Made by a program: the position numbers and the translations under genes. DNA of 64,000 nucleotides from the NCBI GenBank assembly GCA_052387255.1, contig JBQTJI010000024.1:62001-126000 (forward strand). The letters run 5' to 3'. Shown here piece after piece: positions 32,206 through 40,959 of the stretch; positions within the stretch are counted from its first letter, which is position 1, and the number at the start of each line of letters is the position of its first letter. The notes beneath the pieces were generated by a model. The model did not search any database. It was not told the origin of the DNA and saw only the letters and a program-made list of their open reading frames with translations. Source of the DNA: JBBQXK01 sp052387255. GTDB taxonomy: Bacteria > Pseudomonadota > Alphaproteobacteria > Rhodobacterales > Rhodobacteraceae.

Positions 32206-34898
32206 GACACCCCCCGGATCGCCGCAAGCACCCGGTGCGGCAGGGCGGGCAGGCGGGTCACCAGCGCGCCGGTGGCATGGCGGATCGCGTTCAGGATGGC
32301 AGGGGCGGTCGGGATCAGGACGTGTTCGCCAAGGCCCCGCGCACCGAAGGGGCCTTCGCGGTCGGGCACCTCGATCAGGATATTGTGGATGGGCGGCACA
32401 TCGCCCGTGGTGGGGATCAGGTAGTCGTGCAGGTTCTCGGTCCGGCCGGGCAGGTATTCCTCCATCAGCGCCATGCCGATGCCCTGGGCGATGCCGCCCT
32501 CGATCTGGCCTTCGCAAAGCGTAGGGTTGACGGCGCGGCCCACGTCATGCGCGGCGACAATGCGGATCAGCCGCACGGTGCCGAGGTCGCGGTCCACCTC
32601 CAGTTCCACCATCTGCGCGCCAAAGCCGTAGAGGGCATAGGGCGCGCCTTGGCCGTCGGCATCCAGCGCCTGCGTCGGCGGGTCGTAGGTTTCCTCTGCC
32701 CAGAGGCCACCGGCGGGCAGGTCGAACCTTGCCGCGTGCGTGCCCTCGCGCCCCTCGACGCCCGTGCCGGACAGCGACAGCACGGCCCCGTCGCCCATGT
32801 TCAGCCGCCGCAGCAGCTCGGCCCGCAGGGCCCCCGCCGCCGCCTGCGCCGCGCGCCCCGTGACAAAGGTCTGGCGGCTGGCCGAAGTCTTGCCCGCGTC
32901 AGGTGTCAGGAATGTGTCGGGTCCCACCAGATCGACCGCCGCCAGCGGCAGGCCCAGCGCCTGCGCCGCAATCTGGGCGATGACGGTGTTCGACCCTTGC
33001 CCGATGTCGGTCGCCCCCTGGTGCAGGACCACGCGGCCCTTGGCCAGGCCGATGCGGATGGTCGAGGGGTTGGGCAGTCCGGTGTTGCCGCAGCCGTACC
33101 AGCAGGACGCCACCCCCACCCCGCGCCCCGGCCCTGCTGCCGCCAGAGCCTGTGCCCAATGGGGCCGCAGCGCCCGCAGGCAGGCGGCGATGCCGGTCGA
33201 GGCCAGCACCTGCCCCGTCACCGTGGCATCGCCGTCGCCAAGCGCATTGCGCAGCCGGAATTCCAGCCGGTCGATCCCCGCCTTGTCGGCCAGGATGTCA
33301 TAGGCCGTTTCCTGCCAGATCGCCGCCTGCGGCACGCCGAAGCCCCGGAACGCACCCGCAACCGGGTTGTGCGTGTGGATCGCCCGCGCCCGCGCCACGT
33401 AGTGCGGCGTCCGGTAGGGACCGCTGGCATGGACTGGCACGCGGTTGGCCACGGTCGGCCCCCAGCTGGCATAGGCCCCGGTGTCGAACAGGCCCTCGAA
33501 CGCCATGCCCGTGATGCGCCCCGCCTCGTCGCAGCCGATCCGCCCCGACATCCGCGCCGGATGCCGCTTGGTGGTCGAGGCCATGCTTTCCGCGCGGGTA
33601 TAGACCATGCGCGCGGGTCGGCCCGTCTTTAGCACCGCCAGTCCCAGCAGGGGTTGCAGGCTGACGTCCAGTTTCGACCCGAACCCACCGCCCACCGCCG
33701 ACGGGACGATGCGCACCCGGTTCTGAGGCAGGCCCAGGATCGCGGCGGTGTCGTCGCGGTCCATCACCGGGGCCTGGGTGCAGGCGCGGATCACCAGGGT
33801 GTCGCCGTCCATCCAAGCCGCCCCGGCCTCGGGCTCGATATAGGCGTGTTCGACAAAGCCGGTCTCCATCGCATGGTCGATGACATGGGCCGCCCGGTCC
33901 AGCGCCGCCGCTGCATCGCCGCGCCGAACAGTGCCCTCGATCAGGCGATTGTCCGGACGGTTCCCGTGCACCAGCGCGGCACCCGGTGCCTCGGCCAGTC
34001 CAGGGTCGGTCAGCGCGGGCAGGGGCGTCCAGACGACGGGAAAATCCTGCAACGGCGGCGGCGGCCCCCGATCCTCGAACGCGATCAATGCCACCGCCTC
34101 ACCCCGGAACCGGGCGGGGCTGGAGGCCAGGGCAGGCTGGTCCGCAAAGGCCGGAATCACGCCGAACGCATTGCGACCGGGGATGTCGGCGGCGGTCCAG
34201 ACGGCGGCGGCCCCCGGCGTCCGGGCGATCCACCGAGGCACGTCGCCAAGGGCAAAGGCCGCGTGCGGATGGGGCGACCGGACTGCCTGCAGCACCAGAC
34301 CGCCGGGCAGCCAGTGATCCGCGCCGAAACTGTCCCCAGCCACCTTGGCCGCGCCGTCTAGCCGGACGCAGCGCGCGCCGACGATGGCGGTATCCGCGAT
34401 ATCCGGCCATTTTGTGCCTGATTGACCCGCCGCGACCACCGCGCGCAGGATCTTGCGGTACCCCGTACAGCGGCACAACACACCGCCCAGGGCGTCCGAC
34501 ACCTGCGCCTCGTCGGGCGGCCCCTGCCGCAACAGCGCGGTCGCCGTCATCAGCATGCCCGGCGTGCAGATGCCGCATTGTGCCGCCCCCTCGGCCAGGA
34601 ACGCCGCGCGCAGGCGGTCGAGCGTGGGGTCCTGCGCCTCGACCGTCTCGACCCGCCGCCCGGCAACGCGCGCAACCGGGGTCAGGCAGGCGCAGACGGG
34701 CGCGCCGTCAACCAGCACCGTGCAGGCCCCGCAGTCGCCCGCATCGCAGCCCACCTTGGTGCCGCGCAGGCCCGCATCCTCGCGCAGCACCTGCGACAGG
34801 CGGCGCAGGGGGGGCACGGCCAGCACCAGGGGCGCGCCGTTCAGGGTGAAGGCGACGGTGCCGGTCAGGGCCTCGGGCGGATGATCCTCGGGGGTCAT
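32202..34898 (-). CDS. Molybdenum hydroxylase, fused [2Fe-2S] and molybdopterin subunits
   Basis: An 898-residue xanthine-dehydrogenase-family enzyme that adds a water-derived oxygen next to a ring nitrogen. Residues about 1-170 hold two [2Fe-2S] domains: CDAGDCGACTVL...C near residue 50, and QCGICTPGMLM...CRCTGYRKI near residues 105-145. The rest is the molybdopterin part, with VGGGFGSKLD, AFRGFGVPQA, GATDIGQGSN and the catalytic-glutamate motif GARGLGEH near residue 860. The FAD subunit is a separate gene upstream (ATGA overlap), an arrangement different from XDH (Fe-S/FAD/Mo in one chain) and from three-gene enzymes. The ATG at 34898 is used; upstream frame extension is FAD-gene sequence. 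Confidence 0.9.
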   Translation of the reverse strand: MTPEDHPPEALTGTVAFTLNGAPLVLAVPPLRRLSQVLREDAGLRGTKVGCDAGDCGACTVLVDGAPVCACLTPVARVAGRRVETVEAQDPTLDRLRAAFLAEGAAQCGICTPGMLMTATALLRQGPPDEAQVSDALGGVLCRCTGYRKILRAVVAAGQSGTKWPDIADTAIVGARCVRLDGAAKVAGDSFGADHWLPGGLVLQAVRSPHPHAAFALGDVPRWIARTPGAAAVWTAADIPGRNAFGVIPAFADQPALASSPARFRGEAVALIAFEDRGPPPPLQDFPVVWTPLPALTDPGLAEAPGAALVHGNRPDNRLIEGTVRRGDAAAALDRAAHVIDHAMETGFVEHAYIEPEAGAAWMDGDTLVIRACTQAPVMDRDDTAAILGLPQNRVRIVPSAVGGGFGSKLDVSLQPLLGLAVLKTGRPARMVYTRAESMASTTKRHPARMSGRIGCDEAGRITGMAFEGLFDTGAYASWGPTVANRVPVHASGPYRTPHYVARARAIHTHNPVAGAFRGFGVPQAAIWQETAYDILADKAGIDRLEFRLRNALGDGDATVTGQVLASTGIAACLRALRPHWAQALAAAGPGRGVGVASCWYGCGNTGLPNPSTIRIGLAKGRVVLHQGATDIGQGSNTVIAQIAAQALGLPLAAVDLVGPDTFLTPDAGKTSASRQTFVTGRAAQAAAGALRAELLRRLNMGDGAVLSLSGTGVEGREGTHAARFDLPAGGLWAEETYDPPTQALDADGQGAPYALYGFGAQMVELEVDRDLGTVRLIRIVAAHDVGRAVNPTLCEGQIEGGIAQGIGMALMEEYLPGRTENLHDYLIPTTGDVPPIHNILIEVPDREGPFGARGLGEHVLIPTAPAILNAIRHATGALVTRLPALPHRVLAAIRGVS

Positions 34899-35728
34899 GC
34901 GACCGCCCCGGCCACGGCGCGGCGCAGCAGCGTTGCGGCTGCCGTCGCCCGATAGGCGGCGGTGGCGCGGATGTCGTCGATGGGGGACAGGGCGGCGGCG
35001 ACCGCCCCTGCATCGATGGCAGCAGCGGCCTGCGACGCAGGCATACCGACCAGCGCCGCCTCGACCTGCGGCAGCCGCCGCGCCACAGGCGAGGCCGACC
35101 CGACGGCCAGCGACGCGGCGGCAACCCGACCGTCCCGCACCTCGACCCGCGCGGCCACCATGACCAGCGAGATCACCAGATGCGCCCGTGCGCCCAGTTT
35201 CAGGAAGACGGATCGCCCGGTCAGGGCGGCCTGGGGCAGCAGGATCGCTGTCACGATCTCTCCGGGCCGCAGCGCCGTCTGCCGGGGGCCGGTGATGAAG
35301 TCGGCCAGGGCCAGCCCGCGGCTGCCGTCGCCCCCCGCCAGTTCCACCACGGCATCGCAGGCCAACAAAGGCGGCACGCCGTCGGCGGCGGGCGAGGCGT
35401 TGCACAGGTTGCCGCCCAAAGTGCCCGCGTTCTGGATCTGCCACCCGCCGACCTGACGTGCGGCCTGTTGCAGCGCCGTCAGCGCGGGCGGCACGTCGGC
35501 GCGCAGGATGTCGGTCCAGGTGGTGCAGGCTCCGATCCGCAGACCGTCCGGCCCGCGCGTGACGCCCCGCAGTTCGCGCAATCCGCCAAGGTCGATGACC
35601 CGCCCGTGCAGGTCTGCCGCCTGGGTGGCCGGATACAGGTCGGTCCCGCCCGCCAGCACGCGCAGTCCGGGCGCGGCCAGCGCGGCAATCGCCTCGCGCA
35701 GCGTGGATGGTCGCAGACAGGCCGACAT
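34895..35728 (-). CDS. FAD-binding subunit of molybdenum hydroxylase
   Basis: A 277-residue CoxM/XdhB-type subunit that passes electrons from the iron-sulfur clusters to an acceptor. FAD motifs are LRVLAGGTDLYP near residue 23 and WQIQNAGTLGGNLCNASPAADG near residue 105. ALTGRSVFLKLGARAHLVISLVMVAARVEV is the usual C-terminal domain entry. The ATG at 35728 follows a GAAGGGGG ribosome site. First gene of the long minus-strand array; divergent by 131 bases from the phosphotransferase gene. Confidence 0.9.
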   Translation of the reverse strand: MSACLRPSTLREAIAALAAPGLRVLAGGTDLYPATQAADLHGRVIDLGGLRELRGVTRGPDGLRIGACTTWTDILRADVPPALTALQQAARQVGGWQIQNAGTLGGNLCNASPAADGVPPLLACDAVVELAGGDGSRGLALADFITGPRQTALRPGEIVTAILLPQAALTGRSVFLKLGARAHLVISLVMVAARVEVRDGRVAAASLAVGSASPVARRLPQVEAALVGMPASQAAAAIDAGAVAAALSPIDDIRATAAYRATAAATLLRRAVAGAVA

Positions 35729-35859
35729 CGGACCCCCTTCGTGCCGGGCAGATTGCGACCGCGCCCTACCCCTGTCAACAGCCCGGCCCGCACCGCACCG
35801 CCCCAGGTTTGTCCTGTGACCTCTAGGCACGGCCCCCCACCTTCCGCTACCAATCCGTG

Positions 35860-36747
35860 ATGACCAGCGCAGACACCCGGATCGCGATGCTTCCCTGCTG
35901 GCAAGGTGCGCCGGTGGCCATTCCCCTGGCGGGCGGGCTGTCCAACGAGATCTGGAAGGTGACCGACGACGCCGGAAGCCATGTCGTGCGCTTTGGCACT
36001 GACTATCCCTGTCACCATGTCGACCGCTTGCGCGAGGCGATGACGGCCCGCGCCGCCCATGCGGCAGGCTTTGCCCCGGCGGTGGAATACACCGAACCGG
36101 GCGTCATGGTGACGCAGTTCGTGGCCGCCCGCACCTCGACTGCGGCCGATGTGCGCACCGCGCCTGACCGGATGGGGCACCTGCTGCGCGATTTTCACCG
36201 GCAGATGGCCGACCATGTCTCGGGCACGGCCTTTGTGTTCTGGCCGTTCCATGTGATCCGCGACTATGCCCGCACCCTGACCGCCGGCAACAGCGCCTTT
36301 GGGGGTTCCGTGCCGAAGTACCTGGCCCTGGCGCGGCATTTCGAATCGATGCAGGTTCCGCTGCCCATCATCTTTGGCCACCATGATCTGCTGCCCGCGA
36401 ACATCCTGGATGACGGGGACAGGCTGTGGCTGATCGACTATGAATACGCCGGGTTCGGCACCGCGATGTTCGATCTGGCCGGTGCCGCCTCGAACGCCGG
36501 AATGGACGGCGCCGAGACCGACGCCCTGCTGCATGCCTATCTTGGCCACCCGCCCGACCCCGCGTTCCGCCGCGCCTTCGATGCCATGCATTGCACCAGC
36601 CTGCTGCGCGAGGCGATGTGGGCGATGGTCAGCGACCTGCATCTTTCGGCCCCCGGCGTGGACTACGACGCCTATGCCCGCGAAAACCTCGACAGACTCG
36701 CACCCGCCGTTTCGGCCTTTGTTGCCCAGCATGGACCCATGACATGA
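35860..36747 (+). CDS. Choline-kinase-like phosphotransferase, second copy
   Basis: 295 residues, same fold as the protein at 16986-17885. The ATP lobe has LAGGLSNEIWKVTDDAGSHVVRFG near residue 22. The catalytic loop is GHHDLLPANILDD near residue 172, followed by WLIDYEYAGFGTAMFDLAGAASNAGM. The ATG at 35860 is taken; a GTG one codon upstream is also possible. It overlaps the dehydrogenase gene by 4 bases (ATGA). A choline, ethanolamine or related amino alcohol kinase is likely; the substrate is unproven. Confidence 0.85.
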   Translation: MTSADTRIAMLPCWQGAPVAIPLAGGLSNEIWKVTDDAGSHVVRFGTDYPCHHVDRLREAMTARAAHAAGFAPAVEYTEPGVMVTQFVAARTSTAADVRTAPDRMGHLLRDFHRQMADHVSGTAFVFWPFHVIRDYARTLTAGNSAFGGSVPKYLALARHFESMQVPLPIIFGHHDLLPANILDDGDRLWLIDYEYAGFGTAMFDLAGAASNAGMDGAETDALLHAYLGHPPDPAFRRAFDAMHCTSLLREAMWAMVSDLHLSAPGVDYDAYARENLDRLAPAVSAFVAQHGPMT

Positions 36748-39173
36748 CCCTGCCCGCCCATGCCCAGATCGTCGTCATCGGCGGGGGGATCATCGGATGT
36801 TCCACCGCCTATCACCTTGCGCGCGACCACAAGGCGGATGTCCTGCTGCTGGAGCAGGGGAAGCTGACCAGCGGGTCCACCTGGCATGCGGCGGGGCTGG
36901 TGGGGCAGCTGCGGTCATCGGCAGGGGTCACCAAGGTGCTGAAATACTCGGTCGATCTCTACAAGCGGCTGGATGCCGAGACGGGGCTGGCGACAGGGTG
37001 GAAGATGACGGGCTGCCTGCGGCTGGCCACCACGCCCGACCGCTGGACCGAGTATCGCCGCCTGGCCACCACTGCCCGCAGTTTCGGGATGGAGATGGAC
37101 CTTGTGTCGCCGGACGAGGTGAAACGGATGTGGCCGCTGATGGACACCGGGGACCTGATCGGCGCGTCCTGGCTGCCGACCGACGGGCAGGCCAGCCCGT
37201 CCGACATCGCCCAAAGCCTGGCCAAGGGCGCGCGGATGCACGGGGCGAGGATCGTCGAAGGGGTGCGGGTGACGGGGTTCGCGATGGAGGGCCTGCGCAT
37301 CACCCATGTGCAGACGACGCAAGGCGTGATCGCCTGCGAAACCGTGGTCAACTGCGCGGGCCAATGGGCGCGGCAGGTGGGGGCGATGGCGGGCATCAAC
37401 GTGCCGCTGCAACCGGTCAAGCACCAGTACATCATCACCGACCGCATTCCCGGCCTGTCGCCCGACGCCCCCACCCTGCGCGACCCCGACCGGCGGACGT
37501 ATTTCAAGGAGGAGGTCGGCGGCCTGGTGCTGGGCGGGTACGAGCCGAACCCCCAAGCCTGGGTGACCGATGATGTGCCCGACGACTGGGCGTTCCGGCT
37601 GTTCGGGGACGATTACGACCATTTCGAGCAGCACATGGACCAGGCCATCGCCCGCGTGCCCGCCCTGGCCGAGACCGGCGTCAAGCAGATGATCAACGGG
37701 TCGGAAAGCTTTACCCCCGACGGCAACTTCATCCTGGGCCGCGCGCCCGAATGCGCGAACATGTACGTCGGCGCGGGGTTCAACGCCTTTGGCATCGCGT
37801 CGGGGGGCGGCGCGGGCTGGGTGCTGGCGGAATGGGCGATGCGGGGAGAGGCCCCGCTGGACCTGTGGACGGTCGACATCCTGCGCTTTTCCGGGCTGCA
37901 CCGCGACCGGCACTGGGTGCTGGACCGCACGCTGGAAGCCTATGGCAAGCACTACACTGTCGGCTTCCCGCATGAGGAATACACGTCGGCCCGCCCGTGC
38001 ATCACCTCGCCGCTGTACGGACGGTTGCAGGCGGCGGGGGCTGTCTTCGGGTCGAAACTGGGGTGGGAGCGGCCCAACTGGTTCGCCCCGGCAGGAACCG
38101 AAGCGCGCGACATCTACAGCATGGGGCGGCAGAACTGGTTCGATGCTGTGGAGGCGGAACATGCCCATGTCCGCACGGCAGTCGGCGTCTTCGACCAGTC
38201 GTCATTCGCCAAGTACGAGGTGACAGGGGACGATGCCGTCGCCGCGCTGGACCACATCTGCGCGGGCGATATCCTCAAGCCGCCGGGTCGCGTGACCTAC
38301 ACGCAATGCCTGAACGCGCGCGGCGGGATCGAGTGCGACCTGACCGTGGCGCGGCTGGCCGGGGACCGGTTCTATGTCGTCACCGGCACGGGGTTCCGCA
38401 GCCACGACGCCGACTGGATCGCCCGCCACCTGACCGGCGATGCCACCCTGCGCGACGTGACCGAGGAGTGGGGCACGCTGTCGCTGATGGGGCCGCTGGC
38501 GCGCGAGGTGCTGGAACGGGTCACCCAGTCCGACGTGACGCATGCAGGCTTTCCCTTCGGTCACATCCGCATCATCGACATCGCCGGCGTCACCGTCCGT
38601 GCCATCCGCCTCACCTATGTGGGCGAGCTTGGGTGGGAGCTGCATGTGCCCTTGGCCGATCTGGGGACGGTCTACGATGCGCTGATGCTGGCGGGCCAGC
38701 CGCAGGGCATCCGGCCCGTCGGCTATCGCGCGCTGGAATCGCTGCGCCTGGAAAAGGGCTATCGCGCCTGGTCGTCGGACATCACGCCGAACGACACGCC
38801 GTTCGAGGCGGGCCTGGGCTGGGCGGTCAAGATGGCCACCAATCGCCCCTTCCTGGGGCGCGACGCGCTGGCCGGGGCCGGGCCGCTGACCAAGCGGTTC
38901 GCCGGGTTCCGGCTGGACGACCCCGATGCCGTGCTGGTCGGGCGCGAGACGATCCTGCGCGACGGCCAGGCGGTGGGATACCTCACCTCGGGCGGTTATG
39001 GCTATACGCTGGGGGCCAGCATCGGCTATGGCTATGTGCGCAATCCGGACGGCGTGACCGACGACTGGCTGGCCGGCGGCACCTATGCGCTGGTGGTGGC
39101 GACCGACGTGCTGCCCGCGACGATCACGCTGAAACCTTTCATTGATCCGGAAAGTCGGCGGATACGCGCCTGA
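36744..39173 (+). CDS. Dimethylglycine/sarcosine dehydrogenase-like FAD and folate protein
   Basis: 809 residues in two parts. Residues about 5-380 are a DAO-type FAD domain with VVIGGGIIGCSTAYHLA at the start and GSTWHAAGLVGQLRS near residue 45, whose histidine is the covalent FAD site in dimethylglycine and sarcosine dehydrogenases. Residues about 430-805 are a GcvT-like tetrahydrofolate domain with WGTLSLMGPLAREVLERV and YVGELGWELHVP. The family removes N-methyl groups and loads them on folate. The actual N-methyl amine is unknown. Coupled to the upstream phosphotransferase. Much upstream open frame overlaps that gene and is not used. Confidence 0.9.
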   Translation: MTLPAHAQIVVIGGGIIGCSTAYHLARDHKADVLLLEQGKLTSGSTWHAAGLVGQLRSSAGVTKVLKYSVDLYKRLDAETGLATGWKMTGCLRLATTPDRWTEYRRLATTARSFGMEMDLVSPDEVKRMWPLMDTGDLIGASWLPTDGQASPSDIAQSLAKGARMHGARIVEGVRVTGFAMEGLRITHVQTTQGVIACETVVNCAGQWARQVGAMAGINVPLQPVKHQYIITDRIPGLSPDAPTLRDPDRRTYFKEEVGGLVLGGYEPNPQAWVTDDVPDDWAFRLFGDDYDHFEQHMDQAIARVPALAETGVKQMINGSESFTPDGNFILGRAPECANMYVGAGFNAFGIASGGGAGWVLAEWAMRGEAPLDLWTVDILRFSGLHRDRHWVLDRTLEAYGKHYTVGFPHEEYTSARPCITSPLYGRLQAAGAVFGSKLGWERPNWFAPAGTEARDIYSMGRQNWFDAVEAEHAHVRTAVGVFDQSSFAKYEVTGDDAVAALDHICAGDILKPPGRVTYTQCLNARGGIECDLTVARLAGDRFYVVTGTGFRSHDADWIARHLTGDATLRDVTEEWGTLSLMGPLAREVLERVTQSDVTHAGFPFGHIRIIDIAGVTVRAIRLTYVGELGWELHVPLADLGTVYDALMLAGQPQGIRPVGYRALESLRLEKGYRAWSSDITPNDTPFEAGLGWAVKMATNRPFLGRDALAGAGPLTKRFAGFRLDDPDAVLVGRETILRDGQAVGYLTSGGYGYTLGASIGYGYVRNPDGVTDDWLAGGTYALVVATDVLPATITLKPFIDPESRRIRA

Positions 39174-39233
39174 CGCTGACCTTGACCCTGCCCGACCGGG
39201 GCACCAAGACATTGGCCAGCCAAGGGGTTGCCC

Positions 39234-40346
39234 ATGTTGCGTGTCGCCTGCGTCGTCCTGCTCGTCTTCCTCGCCGCCTGCGGTCCGCGCGGCACGCTGA
39301 CGGCGATGCCGCCGGGGGTGCAGGCGGCCAACGTGCGGACGGTCTTTGTCGCCACCACCCGCACCGTCGACCCCGACACCGGCATCTACGGCGGCGGGCG
39401 GCTGCGCGGCAACGCAACGTTTGCCCGCTACGATGTGTCGATCCCGCCCGACCGCGACCTTGGCCAGATCACCTGGCCGCGCGAGGGCCGACCCCCCGAC
39501 CCCCGGACCGATTTCCTGACCACCGATGTCATTCCCTATGACGATGCCACCGCGTTCCGCCGGGAACTGGCGCGCAGCCTTGCCGCCCTGCCCGCGTCCG
39601 AGCGCGAGGTCACGGTCTTTACCCATGGCTTTAACAACACCTTTGCCGAAGGTTTGTACCGCATCGCGCAGATGTCGAACGACCTCGAGTTTCCGGGCCT
39701 GACGGTGCACTACTCCTGGCCATCCATCGGCAAGCCGTTGGGCTATGTCCGCGACCGCGATTCGATCCTGTTCGCGCGGGACGGGTTCGAGCAATTGCTG
39801 AACGAGGTGGCCGCCGCAGGGGCACAGCGGATCGTCATCGTCGGGCACTCGATGGGGGGTGCCCTGACAATGGAGACGCTGCGCCAGATGGCGATCCGGG
39901 GTGACCGCAAGGTGCGGCCGCGGATCGGCGGCGTGCTGCTGTTGTCGCCCGATCTGGACATCGACGTGTTCCTCTCGCAGGCCGACGCCATCGGCAAACT
40001 GCCGCAGCCGTTTCTGATCTTCACCTCGCAGAAAGACCGCGCCCTGGCGCTGGCGGCGCGCCTGACCGGCGTGCGGCGCGAACGTCTGGGCAACCTGCGC
40101 GACGTGTCGAAGGTTGCCAGCCTGGAGGTCACAGTCGTGGACGTCGCCGCATTCTCGACCGGGTCGGGTCACCTGAACGTGGGCAACTCGCCCGCGCTGA
40201 TCCGGATCCTGTCGCGGATCGGCGACATCGACACGGCCTTCGGTGCCGACCGCAGCGGGCGGGCAGGTCTGCTGCCCGGCATCGTGCTGACAGTGCAGAG
40301 CGCCACGGAGATCATCCTGACGCCGGTGATCGGGACGCGGCAGTAG
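39234..40346 (+). CDS. Alpha/beta-hydrolase lipoprotein (DUF900-like)
   Basis: A 370-residue envelope lipoprotein with signal peptide and lipobox LAAC (Cys16) after the ATG at 39234, which has AAGGGG six bases upstream. The serine-hydrolase nucleophile elbow is GHSMGG near residue 205, and the oxyanion region is VFTHGFNNTFAEGLYR near residue 128. Related to the DUF900 alpha/beta-hydrolases found in Gram-negative envelopes. The substrate is unknown. Not obviously part of the preceding operon; 60 bases separate them. Converges on the Smr gene with 7 bases between stops. Confidence 0.85.
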   Translation: MLRVACVVLLVFLAACGPRGTLTAMPPGVQAANVRTVFVATTRTVDPDTGIYGGGRLRGNATFARYDVSIPPDRDLGQITWPREGRPPDPRTDFLTTDVIPYDDATAFRRELARSLAALPASEREVTVFTHGFNNTFAEGLYRIAQMSNDLEFPGLTVHYSWPSIGKPLGYVRDRDSILFARDGFEQLLNEVAAAGAQRIVIVGHSMGGALTMETLRQMAIRGDRKVRPRIGGVLLLSPDLDIDVFLSQADAIGKLPQPFLIFTSQKDRALALAARLTGVRRERLGNLRDVSKVASLEVTVVDVAAFSTGSGHLNVGNSPALIRILSRIGDIDTAFGADRSGRAGLLPGIVLTVQSATEIILTPVIGTRQ

Positions 40347-40353
40347 GGTAATC

Positions 40354-40953
40354 CTACCCGCGCCGCAGGTACACATACAGCGCCCCCGCCCCGCCGTGGC
40401 GCTGGTGCGCCTCGGCCACCTGCAGCACCGCCGGGGCCAGCGGCACGCGGGCCAGCCACAGTGGCACCTGGTGGCGCAGCACGCCGGGGCGGCGCGGGAT
40501 GGGGCCGTCGTCGGAGCCGGGGCGGCCCTTGCCGGTGATGACCAGGATCAGGCGCATCCCTTGGGATTGGGCGTTCAGGACAAAGCGGATCAGTTCGGGA
40601 TGCGCCTCGGCAATCGTCATCCCGTGCAGGTCGATCCGCGCCTCGGGGGCGATGCGGCCGCGCGACATGCGCCCGAACGCCTTGGCGTCCATCCGCAGGG
40701 GGGCAGCGGCCAGCCGGTCGGACAAGGGCGGAACCAGGTCGTGCCCCGGCAGGGCCTTGGACCGCTCACCCAGACGGAAGGGTTGCACGCGGGGCGCGGC
40801 GACGGGGGACGGGGCCAGCGCGGGGGGCAGATCTGCAATCGGCACCAGGGCGGGATCGACGGGCGGCGACCGCCCCGGCATCGGCTTGGCCATGCGTGCC
40901 ACGGCCTGCCACAACTCTGCCTCCTCGGGGCGCAGGGTGCGGCGGCGCGGCAC
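40354..40953 (-). CDS. Smr-domain protein
   Basis: A 199-residue protein with a C-terminal Smr (small MutS-related) domain from about residue 105: IDLHGMTIAEAHPELIRFVL, LILVITGKG, and a final HGGAGALYVYLRR. The domain binds or cleaves nucleic acid. The N-terminal half is low-complexity and proline-rich, as in alphaproteobacterial homologues. It begins with GTG at 40953, 7 bases after the mltA stop, so it is the last gene of timA-mltA-smr. Confidence 0.9.
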   Translation of the reverse strand: MPRRRTLRPEEAELWQAVARMAKPMPGRSPPVDPALVPIADLPPALAPSPVAAPRVQPFRLGERSKALPGHDLVPPLSDRLAAAPLRMDAKAFGRMSRGRIAPEARIDLHGMTIAEAHPELIRFVLNAQSQGMRLILVITGKGRPGSDDGPIPRRPGVLRHQVPLWLARVPLAPAVLQVAEAHQRHGGAGALYVYLRRG

Positions 40954-40959
40954 GGCTGG

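Noticed and set aside
34899..35444. Upstream extension of the molybdenum-subunit frame
   Set aside because: This part is antisense-free but out-of-frame FAD-subunit sequence with low-complexity Arg/Gly text. The ATG at 34898 gives the normal [2Fe-2S] domain start.
39174..39233. TTG start for the hydrolase lipoprotein at 39228
   Set aside because: The ATG at 39234 has better spacing from AAGGGG and gives a cleaner lipoprotein signal.
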